This document shows positions 40,269 through 50,042 of a stretch of 64,000 bases of DNA, piece after piece (position 1 is the first letter of the stretch; each line of letters starts with the position of its first letter). The notes under the pieces were generated by a model. That model worked only from the letters and a program-made list of their open reading frames with translations. It had not been told where the DNA came from and did not search any database. The translations under genes were made by a program, and so were the position numbers. Source of the DNA: Pseudomonas alcaligenes (lineage in GTDB: Bacteria > Pseudomonadota > Gammaproteobacteria > Pseudomonadales > Pseudomonadaceae); NCBI RefSeq assembly GCF_041729615.1, contig NZ_CP154874.1:1369001-1433000 (forward strand), given 5' to 3'.

Positions 40269-41036
40269 TTATCGTGCCACTATCAGCGGATGGCCACGCT
40301 CCGGGTGGCGCTGGATCAGCACGTCGAGGCCAAACACCTGGCGCAGCGGCTCGGCCTGCAGCACCTCGTCCGGCGTGCCGTAACCGTGTGGCCGCCCGCG
40401 CTGCAGCAGGAGGATACGGTCACAGTAGCGCGCCGCCAGGTTGAGGTCGTGCAGGATGACCAGCACCGCCGCGCCCTGGCAGGCGAAATCGCGCACGGCC
40501 TGCAGGGTGGTGTGCTGGTGCAGCGGGTCGAGCGCCGAGGTCGGCTCATCGAGCAGCAACACCTGCCCTGCCCCGCCCGGCCACAGCTGTGCCAGCACCC
40601 GCGCCAGGTGCACGCGCTGGCGCTCCCCGCCGGACAGCGCCAGGTAGCTGCGCCCACGCAGGTGCTCGGCGTCTGCGGCACGCAGCGCCGCGTCGACGAT
40701 TTCGCCATCGCGTACGCGGCCGCTGGCATGCGGCAGGCGCCCCATGCCGACCACGTCGAGCACCGGAAAGGCGAAATTCAGCGTTGAACTCTGCGGCAGC
40801 ACCGCCAGGCGCCGCGCACGCTCCTGGCCAGACCAGGCACCCAGCGCGCGCCCGTCCAGGGTCACGCTGCCGGCGGCGGCCTCCAGCTCGCCACTCAGGG
40901 CACCGAGCAGCGTGCTCTTGCCTGCCCCGTTGGGGCCGAGCACGCCCAGCACCTGGCCCGGCTGCAGGTGCAGGTCGATATCGGCCAGCACGGTGCAGTG
41001 CCCGCGCCGAACACTTAGATTATCGGCACGCAGCAT
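40269..41036 (-). CDS. phuV: Heme ABC transporter ATP-binding protein
   Basis: The 255-residue ATPase has Walker A (GPNGAGKST), signature ([20 protein letters not shown]) and Walker B ([16 protein letters not shown]), and the H-loop His ([13 protein letters not shown]). It belongs to the FecE/HmuV group and energises PhuU. Its start overlaps the phuU stop by 1 nt. Confidence 0.95.
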   Translation of the reverse strand: MLRADNLSVRRGHCTVLADIDLHLQPGQVLGVLGPNGAGKSTLLGALSGELEAAAGSVTLDGRALGAWSGQERARRLAVLPQSSTLNFAFPVLDVVGMGRLPHASGRVRDGEIVDAALRAADAEHLRGRSYLALSGGERQRVHLARVLAQLWPGGAGQVLLLDEPTSALDPLHQHTTLQAVRDFACQGAAVLVILHDLNLAARYCDRILLLQRGRPHGYGTPDEVLQAEPLRQVFGLDVLIQRHPERGHPLIVAR

Positions 41037-42073
41037 CAGGCTCGCCCCCGCACCAGCAGATAAAGGAAGAAGGGCCCGCCGAGCAGCGCCGTGATGATGC
41101 CGATCGGCAGCTCGGCCGGCGCCAGCACCAGGCGTGCGGCGAGGTCAGCCAGCAGCAGCAGGCTGGCTCCGGCTAGCAGGGAAGCCGGCAGCAGCACGCG
41201 GTGATCCGGCCCGACCAGCAGGCGCATCAGGTGCGGTACCACCAGGCCGATGAAACCGATCAGGCCGGCGGCCGCCACGGCGGCACCGACGCCGAGGGCG
41301 GTGCACAGCACCAGCTCCAGCTTGATCCGTTCGACGTTGAAGCCCAGGTGGCGCGCCTCCGATTCCCCCAGCAGCAGGGCATTGAGCGCATCGGCGCGGC
41401 GCGGCAGCCACAGCGTCACGCCGAGGGTCACCAGCAGCAACGGCCACAGCCTTGGGTAGCTGGCACCGTTGAGGCTGCCGAGGTTCCAGAACGTCAGGCT
41501 GCGCAAGGTGGCATCGTCGGCCAGATAGGTGAACAGGCCAACGCCGGCACCGGACATGGCGGTCATCGCCACACCGGCCAGCAACATGGTGGCGACATGG
41601 GTCTGCCCGTCGCGGCGGCCGAAGCGGTAGACGATCGCCGTGACCAGCAGGCCGCCGCCGAAAGCACAGATCGACAGCAGGTAGGGCGACCAGGCCGCCG
41701 GCAGGCCACCGATCAGGCTGCCACCGACGATGGCAATGGCCGCCCCCAGCGCCGCACCGCCGGCCACGCCGACCAGGCCGGGGTCGGCCAGCGGGTTGCG
41801 GAACAGGCCCTGCATGGCCACGCCGGACAGGGCCAGCACCGCGCCCACGCAGAGACCGAGCAGGCTGCGCGGCAGGCGGATCTGGCCGAGGATCAGCTCG
41901 GCCTGCTGCAGCTCGGCGCCGCCGACCGGCAGGCCGAGCAGGCGCAGCGCGGCCAGCAGGGTATCGCCCAGCGGCAGGCTCACCGGCCCCAGGGCCAGCG
42001 ACAGCCAGAACGCGAGTAGAAGCAGCGCGCCCAGCGCCAGCAGCAAGGGGCGGGGTCGGAAAACAGGATTCAT
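41036..42073 (-). CDS. phuU: Heme ABC transporter permease
   Basis: The 345-residue FecCD/BtuC-type permease has about ten membrane helices and the conserved [23 protein letters not shown] and [16 protein letters not shown] segments, the latter near the ATPase contact. It overlaps phuT by 4 nt (ATGA) and phuV by 1 nt, so the proteins are likely made in coupled fashion. Confidence 0.95.
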   Translation of the reverse strand: MNPVFRPRPLLLALGALLLLAFWLSLALGPVSLPLGDTLLAALRLLGLPVGGAELQQAELILGQIRLPRSLLGLCVGAVLALSGVAMQGLFRNPLADPGLVGVAGGAALGAAIAIVGGSLIGGLPAAWSPYLLSICAFGGGLLVTAIVYRFGRRDGQTHVATMLLAGVAMTAMSGAGVGLFTYLADDATLRSLTFWNLGSLNGASYPRLWPLLLVTLGVTLWLPRRADALNALLLGESEARHLGFNVERIKLELVLCTALGVGAAVAAAGLIGFIGLVVPHLMRLLVGPDHRVLLPASLLAGASLLLLADLAARLVLAPAELPIGIITALLGGPFFLYLLVRGRA

Positions 42074-42957
42074 CGGTCGAGTTCGGCCGTCAGTGCTTGC
42101 GCGGAAGGATAAAAGGCCGCCGACAGCTCGGCCAGCCCCTCGGGCAGACGCGGCCCCAGGCCACCAACCAGCAGGGTCGGGTCGAGGGCCAGCAGGCGGC
42201 CGTCGCGCACCGCACGGGTCTGCTGCAGCAGCGGATTATGCTTGAGCAGCGCCTGGCGCGCCTCCTCGCCGTGCAGACTGCGGTCGGCGAAGATCAGCAC
42301 CTGCGGGTCCAGCGCCAGCAGCGCCTCGTTGGAGAGCGCCTTGTAGCCCTGGTGCGCCACCGGGCTCTCGCCACCGGCCTGCTCGATCAGCCACACCGCC
42401 AGGCTGCCCTGGCCGGCCGCCATGAGGTTGCTGCCGGCGTGCCCGAGCAGCATCACTACCCGTGGTGGCGCCTGCGTGCGCCGGGCCTCGGCCACCCACT
42501 GCGCCTGGTCTTGCAGCTGTTGGCGGTAGGCGGCCATCTGCTCGCGCGCCTGCGCGGGCACGCCGAGCAACTCGCCCAGGCGCAGGACATTGCGCTCCAG
42601 GGTCGCAAGGTCAGGCTTGGCCGACAGGCTCTCCACCCGCACCCCGGCCGCCACGATCTGCGCTACAACCGGCGGCGGGCCCATTTCCTCGCTGCCGATC
42701 AGGATATCCGGGCGCAGTGACAGCACGCCTTCGGCGGACAGCGCACGCTGATAGCCGACACTCGGCAACTGGCGTAGCGACTGCGGGTGCAGGCTGGTGG
42801 TGTCAACGCCGACCAGCTTGCCTTCACCCCCGAGGCGCACCACCCACTCGCTGAGCGAGCCCCCCGAGCTGACCCAGCGCTGCGGCAGCTCGGCGGCCGC
42901 GGCGGCATGGCTGAACAAGAGGCTGCTGCACAGCAGAACGCAGTTGGCGAGGCGCAT
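42070..42957 (-). CDS. phuT: Periplasmic heme-binding protein
   Basis: The 295-residue class III binding protein has a signal peptide (MRLANCVLLCSSLLFSHAAAA). PSVGYQRALSAEGVLSLRPD holds the Tyr expected to bind heme iron. IADR-like LIFADRSLHGE is in the C-lobe. Start at 42957 follows the phuS stop by 1 nt; longer in-frame extension overlaps phuS and lacks a leader. Confidence 0.94.
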   Translation of the reverse strand: MRLANCVLLCSSLLFSHAAAAAELPQRWVSSGGSLSEWVVRLGGEGKLVGVDTTSLHPQSLRQLPSVGYQRALSAEGVLSLRPDILIGSEEMGPPPVVAQIVAAGVRVESLSAKPDLATLERNVLRLGELLGVPAQAREQMAAYRQQLQDQAQWVAEARRTQAPPRVVMLLGHAGSNLMAAGQGSLAVWLIEQAGGESPVAHQGYKALSNEALLALDPQVLIFADRSLHGEEARQALLKHNPLLQQTRAVRDGRLLALDPTLLVGGLGPRLPEGLAELSAAFYPSAQALTAELDR

Positions 42958-42958
42958 C

Positions 42959-44026
42959 TCAGGCCTCCAGAGCGACGGCGGTTTCGGCCAGGTCACGCCA
43001 TTCGACCAGTTCCGGAATGCCCGGCTTGCGCGCGCCGAACAGCTGCACCACCAGCTCGCCGGCGGCATCGAACGCCTCATAGCTGGTGATGATGCCGTCG
43101 TAGCTGGGCCTGCGTACGCGCCACAGCTCGACCACGCCCGATGTCTTCAGGTGCAGGTTGAACTCGGGATCAAGCACGTTGAACCAATCGCCCATCCAGC
43201 GCAGGTTGCTCACGGTGCCGGAGTGGATCTGAATGCAGTGCGGGTTGCCGACGAACACCATGATCGGCACTTCACGCGCCCCCGCTTCTTCCAGCAGCCT
43301 GGGCAGCTCGCCGGTGGCCAGCGGCTCGGCCCACTCGCGACCGGCCAGGCGCAGGGCCTGGGTGCGCGCCACGTCATGGCGCTTGAGCATGGCGAAGAAG
43401 TGATGGGTGTCCTGCAGCTGCACCCAGTCGGCGCGCAGGGCGGCGGCATCCACTTCGGCATCGGCACGCGGGGCCTTGGCCGCGGGTAGCGGCTGCAGGT
43501 CCAGCTCGGCGCTCTGCACCTCGGCACGGAAACGCTCGACCAGCGGCGCCCAGGCCGCCTCTTCGCTGCGCTCGGTCAGGTAGACCTTGTGCACGGCCGT
43601 GCCCTGCCGGTCGAACACCTGGATGCTGCGCTGCAGGCCGCGCTCGGTCTGCTCGGCGATGGCGAACACGCTGGCCCACTGGGTCATGAACAGGCGCAGG
43701 TCGATATCGGCGGACACCACCAGGCCCATGGCGCCGTTGGCGCTGACCGAGACCTCGCGGTAATGGCCCTTGCGCTCGTGCACACAGTGCTCGTTACGCG
43801 TCAGCGCCATGATGTAGCCCAGCTCGCCCAGGGCCGGCAGCAACGTGGCCCAGTCAGTGCGCAGGCGCACGGCATCCACGCCGAGGCGGCTGGCGGCCAG
43901 CTCGGCCTCGCTGACGCCGAGCCGGGCGGCAGCCTCGCGGGCACGCAGGCCGGGTTGCGCGGCACGCAGGCGCTGCCAGTCCTGGTAAAGATGGCTGGCA
44001 TTGGAAAGGGTGATCGGCATGGTCAT
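42959..44026 (-). CDS. phuS: Cytoplasmic heme-trafficking protein (HemS/HmuS family)
   Basis: PhuS binds incoming heme and passes it to heme oxygenase HemO in P. aeruginosa. The 355-residue protein is a tandem repeat of two ~170-residue domains (IMALTRNEHCVHERKGHY in the first; HFFAMLKRHDVARTQAL in the second). GNPHCIQIHSGTVSNLRWMG contains the proximal heme His. It is first in phuSTUV(W), transcribed away from phuR with Fur boxes between. No heme oxygenase gene is in the window. Confidence 0.95.
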   Translation of the reverse strand: MTMPITLSNASHLYQDWQRLRAAQPGLRAREAAARLGVSEAELAASRLGVDAVRLRTDWATLLPALGELGYIMALTRNEHCVHERKGHYREVSVSANGAMGLVVSADIDLRLFMTQWASVFAIAEQTERGLQRSIQVFDRQGTAVHKVYLTERSEEAAWAPLVERFRAEVQSAELDLQPLPAAKAPRADAEVDAAALRADWVQLQDTHHFFAMLKRHDVARTQALRLAGREWAEPLATGELPRLLEEAGAREVPIMVFVGNPHCIQIHSGTVSNLRWMGDWFNVLDPEFNLHLKTSGVVELWRVRRPSYDGIITSYEAFDAAGELVVQLFGARKPGIPELVEWRDLAETAVALEA

Positions 44027-44108
44027 GGTGCTACCTCTTGGCGCTGTTTGGCGAGCACGCCCCCTACCCCCATGGATACGGCGGCTCGTTCGAGTCGACG
44101 CAGGCTAC

Positions 44109-44127
44109 ACCAACAACAATCATTTTC
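44109..44127. promoter_or_regulatory. Fur box 1 in the phuS/phuR divergent region
   Basis: By hand, 12 of 19 positions match GATAATGATAATCATTATC, with AATCATTTTC the strongest part. It lies nearer phuS. Confidence 0.7.
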
Positions 44128-44131
44128 CAAT

Positions 44132-44150
44132 GCTTGTGAGAATTGTTTGC
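44132..44150. promoter_or_regulatory. Fur box 2 in the phuS/phuR divergent region
   Basis: By hand, 11 of 19 positions match the Fur consensus; TGAGAAT-T-GTTTGCA keeps 10 of 14 bases of the 7-1-7 form. Only 4 nt separate it from box 1, so both divergent promoters could be covered by one Fur array. Confidence 0.65.
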
Positions 44151-44227
44151 ATTTGAAGAAAGCAATCCAGTAACGTGCTGCCCGCCAAATCCACCGGCCA
44201 CCAAGAGCCATTTGCGGGAGTCATGCC

Positions 44228-46528
44228 ATGCCCACCCCACCCTTCGCCCTGCGCCCCTGGCTGGCGCTGTTGCTGCTCAGCCCGTCGCTGGCGTTCGCAC
44301 AGACCAGCACCGGCAGCGCCACGCTCGACACCACCCTGGTCACCGGCAATGCCGTGCAGGAAGAGCTGCCCACCACCACCCGCACCGACGCCAAGACCCT
44401 GGACGAGCGCCAGATCCGCAGCTTCGATGATCTCGGCAAGCGCGCAGAGCCCGGCGTGAACTACAGCCGCACCAGCGAGAGCATCAACATCCGCGGCCTG
44501 GACCGCGACCGCGTGCTGACCACTCTCGACGGCATCCGCGTGCCCTGGCTGACCGATGGCGCGCGCAGCCAGGGCCCGACCGGCGGTGCTCAGGGCGGCC
44601 TGGATTCGATCGACTTCAACGGCTTGTCCGCAGTGGATATCGTCCGTGGCGCCAACTCCAGCCTGGTGGGCTCAGGCGCCCTGGGCGGCGCCGTGCAGCT
44701 GTTCACCCTCAACCCGGAAGACCTGCTGTCCGAGGGCAAGGACTTCGGCAGTCTGGTCAAGAGCGACTACGACAGCGCCGACCATAGCTGGGGCCTCAAC
44801 GGCGCCCTGGCCGGCCGCTACCAGGACACCGCGTGGCTGCTGCAGGCCGGCCAGCGCCAGGGCCATGAGCTGGAGAGCGGCGGCGATGCCAACAGCTACG
44901 GCACCCGCCGCAGCGAAGCCAACCCGGCCGATACCGAACAGCAGAGCCTGCTGGTCAAACTGCAGCAGCGCTTCGACGGCGGCCACAAGGTCGGCTTCAC
45001 CGCCGAGCTGTTCGAGCGGCAGAACGACATCGACAGCCGCACCAGCCAGGGCAGCACCTATCTGATCGGCGAAAACAGCACCGAGGAACACAACAAGCGC
45101 CAGCGCCTGTCCGTCGACTACGCCTTCCAGGCCGAGGACGACCAGGGCCTGATCGACAGCGCCAACGCCATCGTCTACTGGCAGAAGCTGCGCCGCCATG
45201 ACGACCAGAACGGCGTGCGCGCCGCCGACAGCCGCGCCGCCGTGCCGGACTTCCTGTTCTTCGGCCTGCCGGGCAATCCCTACAAGTACCCGAGCGGCAA
45301 CTTCGGCCGCGACAACCAGATCGAGAAAGAGCTGTACGGCGTCTCCGGCAATCTGGGCAAGACCCTCGATATCGCCGGGCTGTCGAACAGGCTGACGCTG
45401 GGCGGCGAGCTCTACCAGATCAACACCGAGCAGGTTTCCGAGGGCTACGACAACTGCCCGGGCTTCAGCATCTCGCCCAGCCATCCGATGTACATGGGCC
45501 CGGCCGCCTGTGACTTCCTGCACACCAACCAGGCCGACATGCCCAAGGCCGAAGGCACCCAGTGGGCACTCTACGCCACCGACGAAATCAGCTTCGCCGA
45601 TGGCCGCGTCAAGCTGACCCCGGGCCTGCGCTATGACCACTACCAGCAGGACCCGAAAGCCACCGGCGACTTCGCCAACAACATCAACCCGGCCAACGAC
45701 CAGACCCTGCAGGCCAGCAGCGACCATAAGCTGTCCGCCAGCCTGCTGGCGACCTGGCAGGTGGCCGAGGAAGCGCTGCTCTACGCGCAATGGGCCCAGG
45801 GCTTCAAGGCGCCGGACGCCACCCAGCTGTACATGAACTACGGCGCCGAAGGCAGCTACCTGCGCCTGGGCGACGCCGACCTCAAGCCGGAGGAAAGCAA
45901 CGGCTACGAGATCGGCGCGCAACTGGGCAACGACAAGCTGGGCGGCTCGCTGAGCCTGTTCGACAACCACTACAAGAACTTCATCGACGATGACGTGGCG
46001 ATGAGCACCGCCGAACTGGCCGCCATCGGCCTCAGCGCCGCCGACTACCCGATGGGCGTGACCCGCACCGAAAACCGCGCCCGCGTGCAGATCTACGGCG
46101 CTGAGGTGGCCGCGCACTGGGAGTTCGTGCCGCACTGGAAGCTCTGGGGTTCCGTGGCCTGGGCCAACGGCGAAGACCTGGAAAGCAACCAGCGTCTGAG
46201 TTCGGTGGCGCCGATCACCAGCCTGCTCGGCCTGAGCTACACACGAGACCAGTACGGCGCCGACCTGATGCTGCGCGCCGCCGCGGCCCGCGACAAGGTG
46301 GAGAACGCAGGCGACTTCGAGGCCCCAGGCTACGGCGTGGTCGACATGACCGGCTGGTGGCAACCCGCCGAGCTGAAAGGCTTGAAATTCCAGGCCGGCC
46401 TGTTCAACGCCCTCGACAAGAAGTACTGGAACGCGCTGAACGTGCCCACCGGCACCCTGGCGCAGCCGGACGACTACTACAGCGAGGTCGGCCGCAACTT
46501 CCGCGTTTCCGCCTCCTGGCAGTACTGA
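44228..46528 (+). CDS. phuR: TonB-dependent heme/hemoglobin receptor
   Basis: PhuR imports heme across the outer membrane. The 766-residue protein has a signal peptide (ending SLAFA-QTS), a TonB-box-like LDTTLVTG, a plug with ESINIRGLDRDRVLTTLDGIRVPWLTDG-type segments (about 80-110), DIVRGANSSLVGSGALGGAVQ, and a 22-strand-type barrel ending in aromatic WQY. YAQWAQGFKAPDATQLY and GDADLKPEESNGYEIG correspond to the FRAP/NPNL heme-receptor region. SD GGGAG precedes the ATG. Confidence 0.94.
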   Translation: MPTPPFALRPWLALLLLSPSLAFAQTSTGSATLDTTLVTGNAVQEELPTTTRTDAKTLDERQIRSFDDLGKRAEPGVNYSRTSESINIRGLDRDRVLTTLDGIRVPWLTDGARSQGPTGGAQGGLDSIDFNGLSAVDIVRGANSSLVGSGALGGAVQLFTLNPEDLLSEGKDFGSLVKSDYDSADHSWGLNGALAGRYQDTAWLLQAGQRQGHELESGGDANSYGTRRSEANPADTEQQSLLVKLQQRFDGGHKVGFTAELFERQNDIDSRTSQGSTYLIGENSTEEHNKRQRLSVDYAFQAEDDQGLIDSANAIVYWQKLRRHDDQNGVRAADSRAAVPDFLFFGLPGNPYKYPSGNFGRDNQIEKELYGVSGNLGKTLDIAGLSNRLTLGGELYQINTEQVSEGYDNCPGFSISPSHPMYMGPAACDFLHTNQADMPKAEGTQWALYATDEISFADGRVKLTPGLRYDHYQQDPKATGDFANNINPANDQTLQASSDHKLSASLLATWQVAEEALLYAQWAQGFKAPDATQLYMNYGAEGSYLRLGDADLKPEESNGYEIGAQLGNDKLGGSLSLFDNHYKNFIDDDVAMSTAELAAIGLSAADYPMGVTRTENRARVQIYGAEVAAHWEFVPHWKLWGSVAWANGEDLESNQRLSSVAPITSLLGLSYTRDQYGADLMLRAAAARDKVENAGDFEAPGYGVVDMTGWWQPAELKGLKFQAGLFNALDKKYWNALNVPTGTLAQPDDYYSEVGRNFRVSASWQY

Positions 46529-46600
46529 GTTCCACTTCGCGCAGGGATGCGCGCCCCCACGCCCATGCGGGATAATCCCCGCTCCGGCGTGGAGATGCTC

Positions 46601-46918
46601 ATGATTCATCTATGCGCCCCGGATGAGCTGGTCGAAGGCCAGAGCCGGGGCTTTGTCGTTGCAGGGCGCAAGGTGCTGGCGGTACGCCGTGACGGCCGCG
46701 CCTATGCCTACCTGAACCGCTGCCCGCATCGTGGCCTGGCATTGGAATGGCGCGCCGACGACTTTCTCGACGCCAGCGGCAGCCTGCTGCAATGCGCCCA
46801 TCACGGCGCGCTGTTCCTGATCGAAAGCGGCGAGTGCGTGACCGGCCCCTGCGCCGGCCAGACGCTGGAGAAGATCGCCTGCCACGAGGATGCCGCGGGG
46901 CTGTGGCTGACGCTCTAG
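46601..46918 (+). CDS. Small Rieske [2Fe-2S] protein
   Basis: The 105-residue single-domain protein has the Rieske pair CPHRGLALE and CAHHGALF (C-x-H...C-x2-H). Start ATG at 46601 has GGAG 6 nt upstream; an ATG two codons earlier is possible. Family members act as ferredoxin-like partners of oxygenases, but no oxygenase is adjacent. Its TAG stop overlaps the convergent stop of the next gene in the palindrome CTAG. Confidence 0.88.
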   Translation: MIHLCAPDELVEGQSRGFVVAGRKVLAVRRDGRAYAYLNRCPHRGLALEWRADDFLDASGSLLQCAHHGALFLIESGECVTGPCAGQTLEKIACHEDAAGLWLTL

Positions 46919-47433
46919 GCGCGCGTGTCGAACCAGTACCAGTACAGCGCCACCTCATGAGCCAGCGCCGGGTCGGCACGATAGACCAGGCGGTCGGCAC
47001 CACCGAGGACGAAGCCATGGCGCTGGTACAGGCGACAGGCCGGCACATTGGTGCTCTGCGTCTCCAGGCGCACACCGGCCAAGCCGCTCTGCCGCGCCCA
47101 GGCTTTCGCGAAGTCGAGCAGCGCGGTGGCCACCCCGCGCCCACGCCAGGCCCGCGCGACCAGCAGCTGGTCAAGCGAGGCCAGGTCGTTCCAGGAGTCG
47201 CTCAGCGCCAGCATGCCGACCAGCTCATCACCCTCGCGCGCAGCAAAATACTGGGCCCCGACCGTGTCCTCCAGGTCGCCGATATAGCGCTTGAGATAAG
47301 GCTCGACCGCTCGCACGCGGAGCAACCAGTCGCCCTGCTCGAAGCCCAGGTCGTACACCTCGCGCACCTCGAACTCGTTCTCGGCCGCGTCGAATGCCTG
47401 CGCCTGCCTGGCGTCCAACGGCAGAATGCGCAT
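46915..47433 (-). CDS. GNAT acetyltransferase resembling streptothricin N-acetyltransferase (Sat)
   Basis: The 172-residue protein shows the acetyl-CoA motif VARAWRGRGVATALLDFAKAW. Along most of its length it parallels plasmid Sat enzymes: REVYDLGF near the start, SWNDLASLDQLLV, GVRLETQSTNVPACRLY, GFVLGGADRLVY and the C-terminal ALYWYWF. Sat enzymes acetylate the beta-lysine of streptothricin. As a chromosomal gene with host-like base use and an sfsA-coupled start (TGATG), it looks native, so its normal substrate may differ. Confidence 0.85.
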   Translation of the reverse strand: MRILPLDARQAQAFDAAENEFEVREVYDLGFEQGDWLLRVRAVEPYLKRYIGDLEDTVGAQYFAAREGDELVGMLALSDSWNDLASLDQLLVARAWRGRGVATALLDFAKAWARQSGLAGVRLETQSTNVPACRLYQRHGFVLGGADRLVYRADPALAHEVALYWYWFDTRA

Positions 47434-48137
47434 CACTCCTCCAGCGCCAGGCGTCGGGCCAGACGCAGTTCGTCGGGAGCGAGCTGCACGCCGTAAGCCA
47501 GCATCTCGACACCCGCCGCCCGCGCCTCCTGCCAGGCAGCCGCATAGGTCGGGTCGATTTCCCGCGCCACCCGCACCGCCTCGATGCCGGACAGGTTCAC
47601 GCAGTACAGCAGCACCGCGCGCACGCCCTGCCGCGCCAGTGCCGCCAGTTCGCGCAGGTGCTTGCTGCCACGCTCGGTCACCGCATCGGGGAAAGCCGCC
47701 ACGGCCGAGTCGGCATAGCCCAGCGTCACGCTCTTGACCTCGACATAGGCCGGCCCGCCGGCGAACTCCAGGCGGAAGTCGGCCCGGCTGTTCTCCGCGC
47801 CATAGCGCACCTCGCGGCGCAGCTCGGAGAAGCCGGCCAGCTCGGCGATCACCCCGTCATGCAGCGCCTCCTCCACCAGCGCATTGGCGCGCCCGGTGTT
47901 GAAGCAGGCCAGGCGCCCGTGTGGCGTCTCGCCCAGCTCCCAGGTGCCGCGCAGCTTGCGTTTCGGGTCGTCGCTGCGGCTGAACCAGACCCGCCCGCCC
48001 GGATGCAGGCAGTTGAGCATGGAGCCGGTGTTGGGACAGTGGATGGTCAGCGGCCCGCTCGCCGTCTCGATATCGGCGAAGAAGCGCTTGTAGCGCCGCA
48101 CCAGCCGTCCTTCCTCCAGCGCCGGCTCAAAGCGCAT
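47433..48137 (-). CDS. sfsA: SfsA (sugar fermentation stimulation protein A)
   Basis: The 234-residue protein begins [22 protein letters not shown] and has [30 protein letters not shown] and YVEVKSVTL followed by [16 protein letters not shown], a nuclease-like core. SfsA is linked to maltose metabolism in E. coli and is thought to bind DNA; its function is unsettled. It overlaps the aminotransferase stop by 11 nt and shares a base with the acetyltransferase start. Confidence 0.93.
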   Translation of the reverse strand: MRFEPALEEGRLVRRYKRFFADIETASGPLTIHCPNTGSMLNCLHPGGRVWFSRSDDPKRKLRGTWELGETPHGRLACFNTGRANALVEEALHDGVIAELAGFSELRREVRYGAENSRADFRLEFAGGPAYVEVKSVTLGYADSAVAAFPDAVTERGSKHLRELAALARQGVRAVLLYCVNLSGIEAVRVAREIDPTYAAAWQEARAAGVEMLAYGVQLAPDELRLARRLALEE

Positions 48138-49308
48138 CGGGCTGCCAGGTCTTGAGGCCGCGGGCGATGCGCTCGACCGCCTGCTGCAGGCGCTCGACGC
48201 TCTGCGTGTAGGCGAAGCGCACATGGTGCCCGGCCAGGTGGCGGCCGAAATCCAGGCCCGGGGTGAAGGCCACGTGCTCGGTCTCGATGAAGTGCCGGCA
48301 GAAGGCGAAGGCGTCGCCGCCGAAGGCGGAAATGTCGGCATATAAATAGAAGGCGCCTTCCGGCTCCACGGCGATGCGGAAGCCCAGCTCGCGCAGGGCC
48401 GGCAGCAGGTAGTCGCGGCGACGCTGGAACTCGTGGCGACGCTCCTCGAAGATCGCCAGGCTCTCAGGCGTGAAGCAGGCCAGCGCGGCGTACTGGGCCA
48501 TGCTCGGCGCACTGATGTAGAGGTTCTGCGCCAGCTTTTCCAGCTCCGGCACCGCGTTCTCCGGCGCCACCAGCCAGCCCAGGCGCCAGCCGGTCATGCC
48601 GAAGTATTTGGAGAAGCTGTTGAGCACGAAGGCGTCGTCGTCCACCTCCAGCACGCTGGCCGCATCGCAGCCATAGGTCAGGCCGTGGTAGATCTCGTCC
48701 ACCACCAGATGGCCACCGCGCTGTTTCAGGCTGCTCGCCAGCGCCGCCAGCTCGGCCTTGTGCAGCAGGGTGCCGGTCGGGTTGGCCGGCGAGGCGACCA
48801 GGGCGCCGACGCTGTCGCCATCCCAGTGCCGTTCGACCAGCTGCGGGGTCAGCTGGTAGCGGCTCTCCGGGCCGACCGGCACCAGCTGTGCGGCGCCCTC
48901 GACCAGGCGCAGGAAGTGGCGGTTGCACGGGTAGCCGGGGTCGGCCAGCAGCCAGTGCTTGCCGGGGTCGACCAGCAGGCTGGCGGCCAGCAGCAGGGCA
49001 CCGGAGCCGCCGGGGGTGATGAGGATGCACTCGGGGTTGAGCGACACGCCATAGCGCTGGGCATAGAAGCCGGCCAGCGCCTCGCGCAGCTGCGGAATGC
49101 CGCGCGCCGCGGTGTAGCGGGTGTACCCGGCGGCCAGCGCGGCCTGCCCGGCGGCGACGATCGGCGCGGCGGTGCTGAAGTCCGGCTCGCCGATCTCCAG
49201 GTGGATCACGTCATGGCCGGCGGCCTGCAGCTCGTTGGCCCGGGCCAGCAGGGCCATGACGTGGAAGGGCTCGATGGCGCGGCTGCGCGCACTGAAGGAC
49301 TGGGCCAT
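48127..49308 (-). CDS. Class I/II pyridoxal phosphate aminotransferase
   Basis: The 393-residue fold-type I aminotransferase has the PLP lysine in [33 protein letters not shown], and [15 protein letters not shown]. The Arg that binds the substrate carboxylate is in [10 protein letters not shown]. Start ATG at 49308 has AAGGAAGG 3 nt upstream. It heads a tight run aminotransferase-sfsA-acetyltransferase. The amino-acid substrate cannot be told; AspC- or valine-pyruvate-type are possible. Confidence 0.9.
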   Translation of the reverse strand: MAQSFSARSRAIEPFHVMALLARANELQAAGHDVIHLEIGEPDFSTAAPIVAAGQAALAAGYTRYTAARGIPQLREALAGFYAQRYGVSLNPECILITPGGSGALLLAASLLVDPGKHWLLADPGYPCNRHFLRLVEGAAQLVPVGPESRYQLTPQLVERHWDGDSVGALVASPANPTGTLLHKAELAALASSLKQRGGHLVVDEIYHGLTYGCDAASVLEVDDDAFVLNSFSKYFGMTGWRLGWLVAPENAVPELEKLAQNLYISAPSMAQYAALACFTPESLAIFEERRHEFQRRRDYLLPALRELGFRIAVEPEGAFYLYADISAFGGDAFAFCRHFIETEHVAFTPGLDFGRHLAGHHVRFAYTQSVERLQQAVERIARGLKTWQPDAL

Positions 49309-49505
49309 TGGCCTTCCTTTATTGAGGAAAAGGGGGGATTCTAACCAACTACCCTCAGGGCTTGTAGGAAGCGTGACAACCGGGAGTAGCATCGCCGGAA
49401 TCGATCTGGTAAGTTCGCCCGCTTGCAGCCGCAGGCCCGGCGCCACTTGCCGGCAAAGGAACAGATCCTGCGCAATGGATCAGAGAGAGTGAGAGGCGGT
49501 CATCC

Positions 49506-49949
49506 ATGCCCACCAAAGCAAAACAGAACGGCAACCAGCTGATTCGTGGCTTCGAACCCTATAAAGAGAAGAAGGGCGAGGAGTACATGAGCGATCCGAT
49601 GCGTGCTCACTTCACCAGCATTCTCAACAAGTGGAAGCTGGAGCTGATGCAGGAAGTGGATCGCACCGTGCACCACATGCAGGACGAAGCCGCCAACTTC
49701 CCGGACCCGGCCGACCGTGCCAGCCAGGAAGAGGAATTCAGCCTCGAGCTGCGCGCCCGCGACCGCGAGCGCAAGCTGATCAAGAAGATCGACGAGACCC
49801 TGCAGCTGATCGAGGACAACGAGTACGGCTGGTGCGACTCCTGCGGCGTGGAAATCGGCATCCGCCGTCTGGAAGCCCGCCCCACCGCGACCCTGTGTAT
49901 CGACTGCAAGACCCTCGCGGAAATCAAGGAAAAGCAGCTCGGTTCCTGA
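49506..49949 (+). CDS. dksA: RNA polymerase-binding transcription factor DksA
   Basis: DksA enters the RNA polymerase secondary channel and works with ppGpp in the stringent response. The 147-residue protein has a coiled coil with the acidic tip DPADRAS (DxxDxA) and the four-cysteine zinc finger CDSCGVEIG...CIDCKT. SD GAGAGGCGG lies just upstream. It is monocistronic with a hairpin after the stop. Confidence 0.97.
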   Translation: MPTKAKQNGNQLIRGFEPYKEKKGEEYMSDPMRAHFTSILNKWKLELMQEVDRTVHHMQDEAANFPDPADRASQEEEFSLELRARDRERKLIKKIDETLQLIEDNEYGWCDSCGVEIGIRRLEARPTATLCIDCKTLAEIKEKQLGS

Positions 49950-49959
49950 GTTGCACAAC

Positions 49960-49979
49960 GGGGCGCCACGGCGCCCCGC
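49960..49979 (+). terminator. Probable terminator of dksA
   Basis: CGGGGCGCC and GGCGCCCCG form a perfect palindrome with a 2-nt centre, followed by CTTCATTT. The T-tract is poor but placement is right. Confidence 0.75.
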
Positions 49980-50042
49980 TTCATTTATGGCCGCCGATAA
50001 GCGGGCTGGCGCCAAGTGGCTCCAGCCGATAGCCTCCCGCCC

